The notes under the pieces: model-generated
Told to the model about the DNA's origin: nothing
Database searches by the model: none
The model's input: only the letters and a program-made list of their open reading frames with translations
Made by a program: the position numbers and the translations under genes
Assembly: GCF_001598555.1 (NCBI RefSeq)
Contig: NZ_BCZE01000026.1
Span: 46,028 to 110,027 of the forward strand
Direction of reading: 5' to 3'
DNA length: 64,000 bases
From: Novosphingobium rosa NBRC 15208
Lineage (GTDB): Bacteria; Pseudomonadota; Alphaproteobacteria; Sphingomonadales; Sphingomonadaceae
In this document: piece after piece, positions 57,775 to 64,000 of the stretch
Position numbering within the stretch: position 1 is the first letter of the stretch
Layout: each line of letters opens with the position of its first letter

Positions 57775-57914
57775 GACAGCCTCAATCGGCAAAGAGTTGG
57801 CAGGAAAGGAGATTGCAGCGCGAAATCATGGCCGCCCTCCACGGTAATGCGGCTGCCCCGCATCGCGCCGGGCAGCCGCAACAGGAATGACGCCCTTATT
57901 GTCCCCTGCCGGCT

Positions 57915-59135
57915 TCATGCGATCAGCGCCTTGAGCGGCGTGTCGGCATCGGCCAGCCTTGCCGGATCGACAGAAGCACCGGCCTCGACAAGCTTGCGCC
58001 CCTGCACATAGTCCTTGGTCCGGTTGACGCAGTCGAGCGCGATCACCCGGCCCTGCTTGAGATAGATCACCGAGAAACTGCGCGCGGCCCTGTCCCCGCG
58101 CAGCACGGTGGCGTCATACCCAAGCGATATGCCGGCAGTCTGCAGCTTGAGATCATACTGATTGGACCAGAACCAGGGAAAGGCGCGATAGGGCTGCGCG
58201 TCACCACAGATCGCCTTGGCCACGCAAACCGCCTGATCATTGGCGTTCTGCACCGATTCCACGCGCATCGCCTGCCCGCCCGCATAGGCGCAGGCAAAGC
58301 TGGCGCAGTCGCCGATGGCATAGATGTCAGGCAGCGAACTGCGGCAATGCGCATCGACCTCCACCCCCTGCGTTCCAGCGGCACCGGCAGCGATCAGCGG
58401 CGTGATCGCGGGCACGATGCCGATCCCCACGATCACCGCATCGGCGGCCACCAGCGAGCCATCGCCCAAGCTGACACCGGAGACCCGCCCCTCACCTTCC
58501 AGTGCGGTGACAGTCACGCTGGTGCGCAGATCGACCCCATGAGTGCGATGTTCGGCCTCATAAAAGGCGGAAAGCTCGGGGCCAGCCACGCGGGCCAACA
58601 CGCGGGGTGCGGCTTCCAGCAGCGTGACATGACAGCCCATTTTGGTCAGCACGGCGGCTGCTTCCAGCCCGATGTAGCCGCCGCCGATCACCGCGATCTT
58701 GTTCACGCCGCCATCGATCTCGCCCATCAGCAGGTCACAATCTTCACGGGTGCGCACGGCATGCACACCCGCCAGATTGGCGCCCGGACAGGACAGGCCG
58801 CGCGGATCCCCGCCGGTCGCCCAGACCAGCCTGTCATAGGCCATCTGCGCGCCATCCCCCAGCGTCAGCAGCTTTGCCTGCGGATCGACAGCGACCACCT
58901 CGCAGCCCAGATGCAGCGCAATGTCCTTGTCCTGCCAGAACTGCGCCGGGCGGATGTAGAGCCGCTCGAAGCTCTTTTCCCGCGCGAAATACTCCTTGGA
59001 GAGCGGCGGCCGCTCATAGGGCAGTTCGCTTTCGCGACCGATCAGCACGATGCTGCCTTCAAAGCCCTGCTGACGCAGCGCGATGGCGCATTGTGCCCCG
59101 GCATGGCCACCGCCCACGATCACCACATCGGCCAT
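57915..59135 (-). CDS. FAD-dependent ferredoxin reductase, copy 2
   Basis: A 406-residue paralogue of the reductase at 53521: [75 protein letters not shown] and the identical stretch [20 protein letters not shown]. It follows the 2Fe-2S ferredoxin gene by 2 bases in a seven-gene operon, so this copy is the natural partner of that ferredoxin. Together they would power the Rieske oxygenase at 44 kb. ATG 59135 is the start. Confidence 0.89.
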   Translation of the reverse strand: MADVVIVGGGHAGAQCAIALRQQGFEGSIVLIGRESELPYERPPLSKEYFAREKSFERLYIRPAQFWQDKDIALHLGCEVVAVDPQAKLLTLGDGAQMAYDRLVWATGGDPRGLSCPGANLAGVHAVRTREDCDLLMGEIDGGVNKIAVIGGGYIGLEAAAVLTKMGCHVTLLEAAPRVLARVAGPELSAFYEAEHRTHGVDLRTSVTVTALEGEGRVSGVSLGDGSLVAADAVIVGIGIVPAITPLIAAGAAGTQGVEVDAHCRSSLPDIYAIGDCASFACAYAGGQAMRVESVQNANDQAVCVAKAICGDAQPYRAFPWFWSNQYDLKLQTAGISLGYDATVLRGDRAARSFSVIYLKQGRVIALDCVNRTKDYVQGRKLVEAGASVDPARLADADTPLKALIA

Positions 59136-59137
59136 GC

Positions 59138-59446
59138 TCAATCCTCGGGCGCGATGGTGACGCGCAGGCCGGCCAGCGCCTCGGTCAGGCGGATCTGGCA
59201 CGACAGTCGGCTGGCCGCGCTGCGATGGTCGCTGCTGTCGAGCAGATCGTCCTCATCGCCGCTCATTGCATCGAGGTCAAAGCTTTCGACAAAGACATGA
59301 CAGGTGGCGCAGGAACAGCTGCCACCACACAGCGCCTCCAGATCGCCGACATCGGCCTGACGGATCGCTTCCATCAGCGAAAGTCCCGAGGGAGCCTGTG
59401 CCTGCGTCTCGCGCCCCTGGCGGTCGACAATCGTGAAACTGATCAT
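59138..59446 (-). CDS. 2Fe-2S ferredoxin (putidaredoxin/adrenodoxin type)
   Basis: A 102-residue vertebrate-type/bacterial oxygenase ferredoxin: [20 protein letters not shown], then [13 protein letters not shown] and a final Cys in RLSCQIRL, giving the Cys-X5-Cys-X2-Cys...Cys cluster set (one additional Cys sits inside the loop). It carries single electrons from the neighbouring FAD reductase to an oxygenase. Coupled to that reductase by 2 bases. GGAAAGAC precedes ATG 59446. Confidence 0.9.
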   Translation of the reverse strand: MISFTIVDRQGRETQAQAPSGLSLMEAIRQADVGDLEALCGGSCSCATCHVFVESFDLDAMSGDEDDLLDSSDHRSAASRLSCQIRLTEALAGLRVTIAPED

Positions 59447-59457
59447 GTCTTTCCTTT

Positions 59458-60249
59458 TCAATCCATTGCGCCATGCGGAGCCTGCGCCACCGCATGGCAG
59501 CGCACCACGCCCAGCGCGCCGAAATCCGCCTCGGCCCTTTGCCCCGCGGCGATGGGATGCATGCCAGTCAGCGCGCCGGTGCAGACGATCTGTCCTTCAC
59601 GCAAAGGCTGGCCCAGCGCCGCGCCCTGCGTGGCGGCAAAGGCCAGCGCCGCCCAGATGCCGCCCGGCAGGCGCGACGTGTCGCCCTGGCCCACCACCGC
59701 GCCGTCGATCCGCGCGATGCAGCCCAGCGCGGAAAGGTCCAGAGCGCGCCAGTCGGCAATCGCCGGGCCCAGCAGCGCGCCATTGTTGTTGCCGAAGCAG
59801 GCGATCGAGGCCAGCGGCCCCAAAGCGTTGATATCGGCCATGGGGCTGCCCGCCACCTCGATGCCGACATGCAGACCGGCCACGAGATCGCGCGCCTGTT
59901 CGGGCGAGATCGCACCATCGGGTGCATCCTGCCCCAGCACCGCGACGATTTCGCATTCCAGCAAAGCCGTGCCGCCCGCGATCACCGGGAAGATGGCCTC
60001 CTCGTCCGCCTGCCGGATGGCATCGGCATCGATGGGGCCGGAGAAACGGTTGACGCCAAAACGCTCGGCCCATTCGCCCAGCACGCGGCCCACCTTCACC
60101 CCGCCTGATGGACGCCCCCAGGCCGAGGCGACAGCCTGCTGCTGGGCATAGGCGTCCTCCAGCGTCTCGGGAAAGTCACCGGGCCATGCCGCCAACCCGG
60201 CAGCTGTGCGGCGGGCACGTGCGAAGGCTTCCGCCGTCGCGGCGCTCAT
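59458..60249 (-). CDS. 2-keto-4-pentenoate hydratase-family protein
   Basis: A 263-residue member of the hydratase/decarboxylase family (MhpD/BphE/DmpH): [18 protein letters not shown], the metal-binding Glu pair in [29 protein letters not shown] and [20 protein letters not shown]. It adds water to 2-hydroxypenta-2,4-dienoates, the usual step after meta-cleavage and C-C hydrolysis; a 4-oxalocrotonate decarboxylase role is the main alternative. Overlaps the flavin reductase stop (ATGA). No matching aldolase of the BphI type is visible. Confidence 0.82.
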   Translation of the reverse strand: MSAATAEAFARARRTAAGLAAWPGDFPETLEDAYAQQQAVASAWGRPSGGVKVGRVLGEWAERFGVNRFSGPIDADAIRQADEEAIFPVIAGGTALLECEIVAVLGQDAPDGAISPEQARDLVAGLHVGIEVAGSPMADINALGPLASIACFGNNNGALLGPAIADWRALDLSALGCIARIDGAVVGQGDTSRLPGGIWAALAFAATQGAALGQPLREGQIVCTGALTGMHPIAAGQRAEADFGALGVVRCHAVAQAPHGAMD

Positions 60250-60746
60250 GCCGCCTGCTCCCGCTGGGTCAGATGGTGATAGTCGCGCCCGTAATAGGCC
60301 AGCGCGCCCTGCCCCCGCCCCGGCACCACCTGCTCGACATGGCCGATGAAGATGGTGTGCGTGCCTGCCTCGATCACCTGCTCCACCCGGCAGGGCAGCG
60401 CCACCTGCGCTTCGGCCAGAGCGGGCATGTCGCCCTCCAGCAGCACGATATCCCCGGCCTGTGCAAGGCGCTCGTCGATGGTCAGCCCCCGCGCGGAAAA
60501 GGCGCCCGAAACGCCATCCTGCCCGGCGGCCAGCACATTGACGCAAAAGCGCCCGTTCTCCACCAGAACATCATGCATCCGCGCGCTGCGGTTGATGCAG
60601 ATCAGCAGCGAGGCCGGATCGTCGCTGACCGAACAGACCGCCGTGGCCGTCATGCCGTGGCAGCCCGAGGGGCCATGGGTGGTGATGACATTCACCGCCG
60701 CGGGCAGCGCCGCCATGGCCTGCCGAAATTCCTGTTGCGAAACCAT
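60246..60746 (-). CDS. HpaC-type flavin reductase
   Basis: A 166-residue split-barrel flavin reductase: FRQAMAALPAAVNVITTHGP, MTATAVCSVSDDPASLLICI, FCVNVLAAGQDGVSGAFSAR and THTIFIGHVEQV. It resembles the reductase components of HpaB-, HsaA- or NtaA-type two-component monooxygenases. No such large oxygenase is encoded in this operon, so its partner must lie outside the window or it serves another enzyme. AAGGAG precedes ATG 60746; it follows the FMN dehydrogenase by 2 bases. Confidence 0.84.
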   Translation of the reverse strand: MVSQQEFRQAMAALPAAVNVITTHGPSGCHGMTATAVCSVSDDPASLLICINRSARMHDVLVENGRFCVNVLAAGQDGVSGAFSARGLTIDERLAQAGDIVLLEGDMPALAEAQVALPCRVEQVIEAGTHTIFIGHVEQVVPGRGQGALAYYGRDYHHLTQREQAA

Positions 60747-60748
60747 AT

Positions 60749-61903
60749 CTATGCTCCTTGCGGCGGCCACAATGGGCCACCCGCGATCAAGCCCTGCGCC
60801 AGAGCGTATTCCTCGGCCAGAATGGACAGGGCGCGCCCCACCCCCGCCTCACCCGCCGCCGCCAGCCCATAAAGCGTGGCACGGCCCGTCATCACCGCAT
60901 CCGCGCCGCGCGCGCGGGCGATGGCAAGATCCACCCCGCGCCGCACTCCGCCATCGACCAAAACCGTGGGGCTATCGCCCAGCCGGTCGCGCACCGCCGC
61001 CACCAGATCGAGCGCGGGCAGCGCGCCATCAAGCTGCCGCCCGCCATGGTTCGACAGCACGATGCCGTCGGCGCCTTTGGCCAGGGCGCGCGCGGCATCC
61101 TCGGGATGACCGATGCCCTTGACGATCAGCGGCCCGCTCCAGTGCTGGCGCGCCCAGCCCAGGATCGACCAATCGAGCGCGGGGTCGATGGCCTCGCGCA
61201 CCCAGCGCGCCGAGGGCAGCAATCCGCTCTGCCCCTGCGGCAGGAAGGGATAGAGATTGGCGAAACCGGGCATGCCTTTCGCCCAGACCTGCGCCATCCA
61301 GCGCGGATGACGCGCGGCGTCCAGCATCGCGGGCCAGCGCAGCGCATGCTCGCCGCGATAGAGCCGGGTGTTCCAGGCGCGCTTGCCGTAAAGCTGCGCG
61401 TCGACGGTGATGACCAGCGCCCCCGCCCCAGCCTGACGCGCGCGCTCCACCAGAGCGGCGCTCGCCCCGCGATCGCGAAAGGCATAGAGCTGGAACCAGT
61501 GGCTGGCGCCAGTTGCGGCCACCTGCTCGATGGTGGCGTTGGAGACGGTGCTTTGCGTGAAAGGCACGCCGGCGCGCGCCGCCGCGCGCGCCAGCGCCAG
61601 ATCGCCCTCGTGCCAGTGCAGTGCATTGAAGCCGGTCGGCGCGATCACCAGCGGCAGGGGCAGGTCTTGCCCGAGCAACCGAATGCCCGATGGCGGCGGT
61701 GGCCCGGTCAGCACGCGCGGGGCGAAACGCGCCTGCGCGAAGCTGGCCAGATTGGCCGCCAGCGTGTTCTCATCCTCGGCGCCGCCTTCGAGAAATTCCG
61801 CGACGAAGCCCGGCAGGCGGCGCAGCGCCATCGCGCGCAGATCGGCGATGGCAAGCGCGCGCGCGGGGTCTCGCCCGGCATAGAGGCAGCGCAGATGCGT
61901 CAC
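60749..61903 (-). CDS. FMN-dependent alpha-hydroxy-acid dehydrogenase (lactate/mandelate/glycolate-oxidase family)
   Basis: A 384-residue FMN enzyme of the (S)-2-hydroxyacid oxidase family: AIADLRAMALRRLPGFVAEF, LVIAPTGFNALHWHEGDLAL, WFQLYAFRDRGASAALVERA, the active-site block LSNHGGRQLDGALPALDLV with the catalytic His, and DGGVRRGVDLAIARARGADA. It turns an L-2-hydroxyacid into the 2-oxoacid; mandelate-like substrates would suit the TPP decarboxylase at 37.5 kb. It starts at GTG 61903, overlapping the previous stop (GTGA). All family catalytic blocks are present. Confidence 0.85.
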   Translation of the reverse strand: MTHLRCLYAGRDPARALAIADLRAMALRRLPGFVAEFLEGGAEDENTLAANLASFAQARFAPRVLTGPPPPSGIRLLGQDLPLPLVIAPTGFNALHWHEGDLALARAAARAGVPFTQSTVSNATIEQVAATGASHWFQLYAFRDRGASAALVERARQAGAGALVITVDAQLYGKRAWNTRLYRGEHALRWPAMLDAARHPRWMAQVWAKGMPGFANLYPFLPQGQSGLLPSARWVREAIDPALDWSILGWARQHWSGPLIVKGIGHPEDAARALAKGADGIVLSNHGGRQLDGALPALDLVAAVRDRLGDSPTVLVDGGVRRGVDLAIARARGADAVMTGRATLYGLAAAGEAGVGRALSILAEEYALAQGLIAGGPLWPPQGA

Positions 61904-62637
61904 ATCCAGGCGACCGGCTTGACCGCGCGCATGGCGCGCACCTGGCTGTCGAAGACCATTTGCGCGGCGCGCCCGCTCTCGGTCAGCTTCTGGGCCGAGG
62001 CGCGCGATCTCTCGGCGATCTCCGCGCCGATCTGGCGGTCGGGGCCGGGGATCTGGCCGGCGGCGCATTGCACCTCGGCGGCGCGCTGGACGATCCACAG
62101 CAGGAAGAAGGTGGAGGGAATGTCGCGTTCGCACACGGCGATGCCGTGGTTGCGCAGCACCAGCACATGCCTGTCGCCCAGGCTGGCGAGCATGCGCGGA
62201 CGCTCGTCGGCGAAGAGGGTGATGCCCTCGAAATCGTGATAGCCGATGCGGCCGATCAGCTGCGCGCCATAGAAATTATTATGGTCGAAGCCCGCCTCCT
62301 TCATCGCCACGGCGGAGATGGGGATCGAATGGGTATGCGCCACGCAATGCACATCGTGGCGATGGCTGTGGATCGCGCCATGCAGCGCGAAACCGGCGGG
62401 ATTGGCGCTGTAATCGGACTCGCTCACCTTCTCGCCATCCACATTGACGACCAGCAGATTGTCCGGCGTGATCTCGGTGTAATTGAGGCCGAAGGGGTTG
62501 ACGAGATAGGCATCCCGCCCCGGCAGACGCACCGAGATGTGGTTGAAGATCAGCTCGCTCCAGCCGAAGTGATCGATCAGATGGTAGAAATTGGCGAGGT
62601 CGATGCGCAGTTTGCGCTCGATATCGTGGTCGCTCAT
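61900..62637 (-). CDS. class II aldolase/adducin-family protein
   Basis: A 245-residue protein of the fuculose-aldolase/adducin fold: FGWSELIFNHISVRLPG, the zinc ligands in VAHTHSIPIS and LVLRNHGIAVCE, and an acidic residue in the active site. Besides aldolases the family includes aromatic decarboxylases such as 3,4-dihydroxyphthalate decarboxylase, so either C-C cleavage of a small hydroxy-oxoacid or removal of a ring carboxyl is possible. It overlaps genes on both sides by 4 bases (ATGA and GTGA), so it is firmly part of the operon. Confidence 0.82.
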   Translation of the reverse strand: MSDHDIERKLRIDLANFYHLIDHFGWSELIFNHISVRLPGRDAYLVNPFGLNYTEITPDNLLVVNVDGEKVSESDYSANPAGFALHGAIHSHRHDVHCVAHTHSIPISAVAMKEAGFDHNNFYGAQLIGRIGYHDFEGITLFADERPRMLASLGDRHVLVLRNHGIAVCERDIPSTFFLLWIVQRAAEVQCAAGQIPGPDRQIGAEIAERSRASAQKLTESGRAAQMVFDSQVRAMRAVKPVAWM

Positions 62638-63971
62638 GCGCTCTCTCCCTGATGGTGCGCGGAAGGAATATGCAGGCGCAGCATCAGCAGGAACAGCCCC
62701 ACCGCCGCCATCAGCACCGCGAGAAACCCGAAGAAACCGGCGTAACCCTGCCCGACCAGCACTGCGCCGACGGCGGAACTCGCCAGTCCTCCCAGGCGCC
62801 CCACACCCAACGCGACGCCCACGCCTGTCGCGCGCAGATGGTCGGGATAGGCATGCGAGGCCAACGCGAAGAGCATGGTCTGCACGCCCACCAGGCAGAA
62901 GCCGGTAACCGCCATGGCCGCCTCGACGACATGCGCCTCCTGCGTTGCGCCGACCACCGCGATGGAAGCTGCCGCTGCCGCCATGCCCGCCAGCGCGAAG
63001 CCGGTGATCGTCGCCTTCGAACCCAGACGCCCGATCAGCAGCGCGCCCAGCGCTGTGCCCAGAATGCCGCCGAAGTTGAAGGCCGCGAGCGCGAGACTGC
63101 CGGTGGCGATGCTCTGCCCGCCACGCGTCAGCAGCGTGGGCAGCCAGTTGAAGCAGGTGTAGGCCGCCAGCAACCCGGCCAGAAACAGGCCCCAGATCAG
63201 CAGCGTTGTGGTGCCCAGCCCATCGGCGAACAGGGCGGAGAACTGGCCTTTGCTTTCAATGGTTCCAGCCTCGACAGCGGCGGGCACCACGCGCGCGCCC
63301 AGCCTTTCGGCCAGCTTTCCCAGCTCGGCGACCCGGCCCTTAGCGCGCAGGTAATGCGCCGATTCCGGCAGGCCAAACAACAGGATCACGGCAAAAGCCA
63401 AAGGCGCCGCGCCCCCCACCACAAACAGCGAGGGCCAGCCAAACAGCGGCACCAGCTGCGCGGCAACCACGCCCGCCAGCATCCCGCCCAGCGGCATGCA
63501 GACCATGCTGGCCGTCACCGTCAGCCCGCGATGGCGGCGTGGTGTGTATTCGGCCAGAATGGCGATGGCCACCGGCATCGCCCCGCCCATCCCCAGCGAA
63601 GCCACCAACCGCACGGCCAAGAACAGCGGCAGGCTTGTGGCAAAAGTGGCGCCCAAAGTGCCAAGCCCGAAGATCACCAGCGCACCGATCAGGCAGGGCC
63701 GCCGCCCGATCCTGTCACCCAGCCAGCCCGAGACGGTGGTGGCAAGGCTCATCGCCAGCAACCCGCCCGCGATGACCGGCACAAATGCCGCCTTGTCCAC
63801 GCCCCAGGCCTTCATCAGCGAGGGCATCGCCACGCCCAGCAGCTGGATATCGAAACCATCGAGCACCACCGCCAGCACAGCGATCAGCGCGCAGCGGATC
63901 TGGAACGCCGTAAAGGGGCCTTCCTCCAGCGCCTCGCGCAGGGTCGGGCGCAGCTTCACCGTATCATGCAT
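62634..63971 (-). CDS. MFS aromatic-acid:H+ symporter (AAHS family, PcaK/BenK-like)
   Basis: A 445-residue, 12-helix permease. The AAHS hallmark DGFDIQLLGVAMPSLMKAWG lies in helix 1; GWLGDRIGRRPCLIGALV is the loop 2-3 motif; and LPESAHYLRAKGR ends helix 6. Members import benzoate, protocatechuate, 4-hydroxybenzoate, gentisate and similar acids with protons. It leads a seven-gene operon with aldolase, FMN dehydrogenase, flavin reductase, hydratase, ferredoxin and ferredoxin reductase, so the operon's substrate is probably an aromatic carboxylate taken up by this protein. Its promoter lies just beyond 63971, mostly outside the window. Confidence 0.9.
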   Translation of the reverse strand: MHDTVKLRPTLREALEEGPFTAFQIRCALIAVLAVVLDGFDIQLLGVAMPSLMKAWGVDKAAFVPVIAGGLLAMSLATTVSGWLGDRIGRRPCLIGALVIFGLGTLGATFATSLPLFLAVRLVASLGMGGAMPVAIAILAEYTPRRHRGLTVTASMVCMPLGGMLAGVVAAQLVPLFGWPSLFVVGGAAPLAFAVILLFGLPESAHYLRAKGRVAELGKLAERLGARVVPAAVEAGTIESKGQFSALFADGLGTTTLLIWGLFLAGLLAAYTCFNWLPTLLTRGGQSIATGSLALAAFNFGGILGTALGALLIGRLGSKATITGFALAGMAAAAASIAVVGATQEAHVVEAAMAVTGFCLVGVQTMLFALASHAYPDHLRATGVGVALGVGRLGGLASSAVGAVLVGQGYAGFFGFLAVLMAAVGLFLLMLRLHIPSAHHQGESA

Positions 63972-64000
63972 GTCGTTTCCCCACCTCGCGCGCGCCGTTT

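Noticed and set aside
1..64000. tRNA, rRNA, CRISPR arrays and riboswitches
   Set aside because: I looked for cloverleaf-like, spaced-repeat and conserved leader patterns and saw none; a covariance-model search could still find something small.

Overview
The window is GC-rich bacterial DNA. It most likely comes from a sphingomonad (Alphaproteobacteria, Novosphingobium/Sphingobium-like). This is an inference from the SphA-type aromatic porin, a TonB receptor of the usual sphingomonad style, an AAHS aromatic-acid permease, many Rieske/IclR/SDR catabolic genes and small proline-rich proteins. It reads as an accessory catabolic island with two main gene clusters, decayed genes and insertion-sequence remnants. 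No tRNA, rRNA or CRISPR array was seen.

0-9.7 kb is a mosaic of small units: a cut-off esterase, a PRISE-like reductase with a divergent HxlR regulator, an Lrp regulator with a divergent LysE exporter, and an NmrA-like protein followed by an uncharacterised protein. Next come a haloalkane dehalogenase broken by one missing base, a GlxA-type regulator, an alcohol dehydrogenase with an in-frame internal deletion, and a MarR-GNAT fusion behind paired operators.

10.3-29.1 kb is the most interesting block. It lies between two IS5-family remnants. It holds a nitrilase and flavin-reductase-like pair, a gentisate-type cupin ring-cleavage dioxygenase with a fumarylpyruvate-hydrolase-like enzyme, and an SphA porin. 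It also holds a StyA/StyB-like two-component monooxygenase with an SDR and a divergent AraC regulator, an arrangement resembling the Acinetobacter iif indole genes. Downstream lie a CoA-thioester hydroxylase/reductase of the 2-aminobenzoyl-CoA/salicylyl-CoA family, a thioesterase, two MarR regulators, an isatin-hydrolase-like cyclase and a two-subunit indolepyruvate:ferredoxin-oxidoreductase-like enzyme. Together they suggest an oxidative indole route: indole, dihydrodiol/dioxindole, isatin, isatinate, anthraniloyl-CoA, ring 5-hydroxylation, gentisate-type cleavage. A shared palindrome (TTGCAyATGCAA) and a shared promoter core tie several of these units together.

29.1-34.9 kb holds small stress-type genes, a 2H phosphoesterase, a patatin-like lipoprotein, a decayed esterase and a substrate-binding protein.

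34.9-64 kb is a second aromatic cluster. It contains an SDR/MFS/binding-protein operon, a TPP-enzyme/AspDH-like/aldehyde-dehydrogenase operon, and two IclR regulators. A Rieske oxygenase operon follows (HTH-like small protein, Rieske, IclR, VOC dioxygenase, cupin, alpha/beta hydrolase, SDR). Then come a GH3 glycosidase, a TonB receptor, two paralogous ferredoxin reductases, a penicillin-acylase-family enzyme, a ferredoxin, a hydratase, a flavin reductase, an FMN alpha-hydroxy-acid dehydrogenase, a class II aldolase and an AAHS permease. A recurring TTGACATGCGAA-like motif precedes most of these units and probably marks an IclR regulon. A SIR2-domain protein and a 213-bp inverted-repeat element lie inside this cluster.
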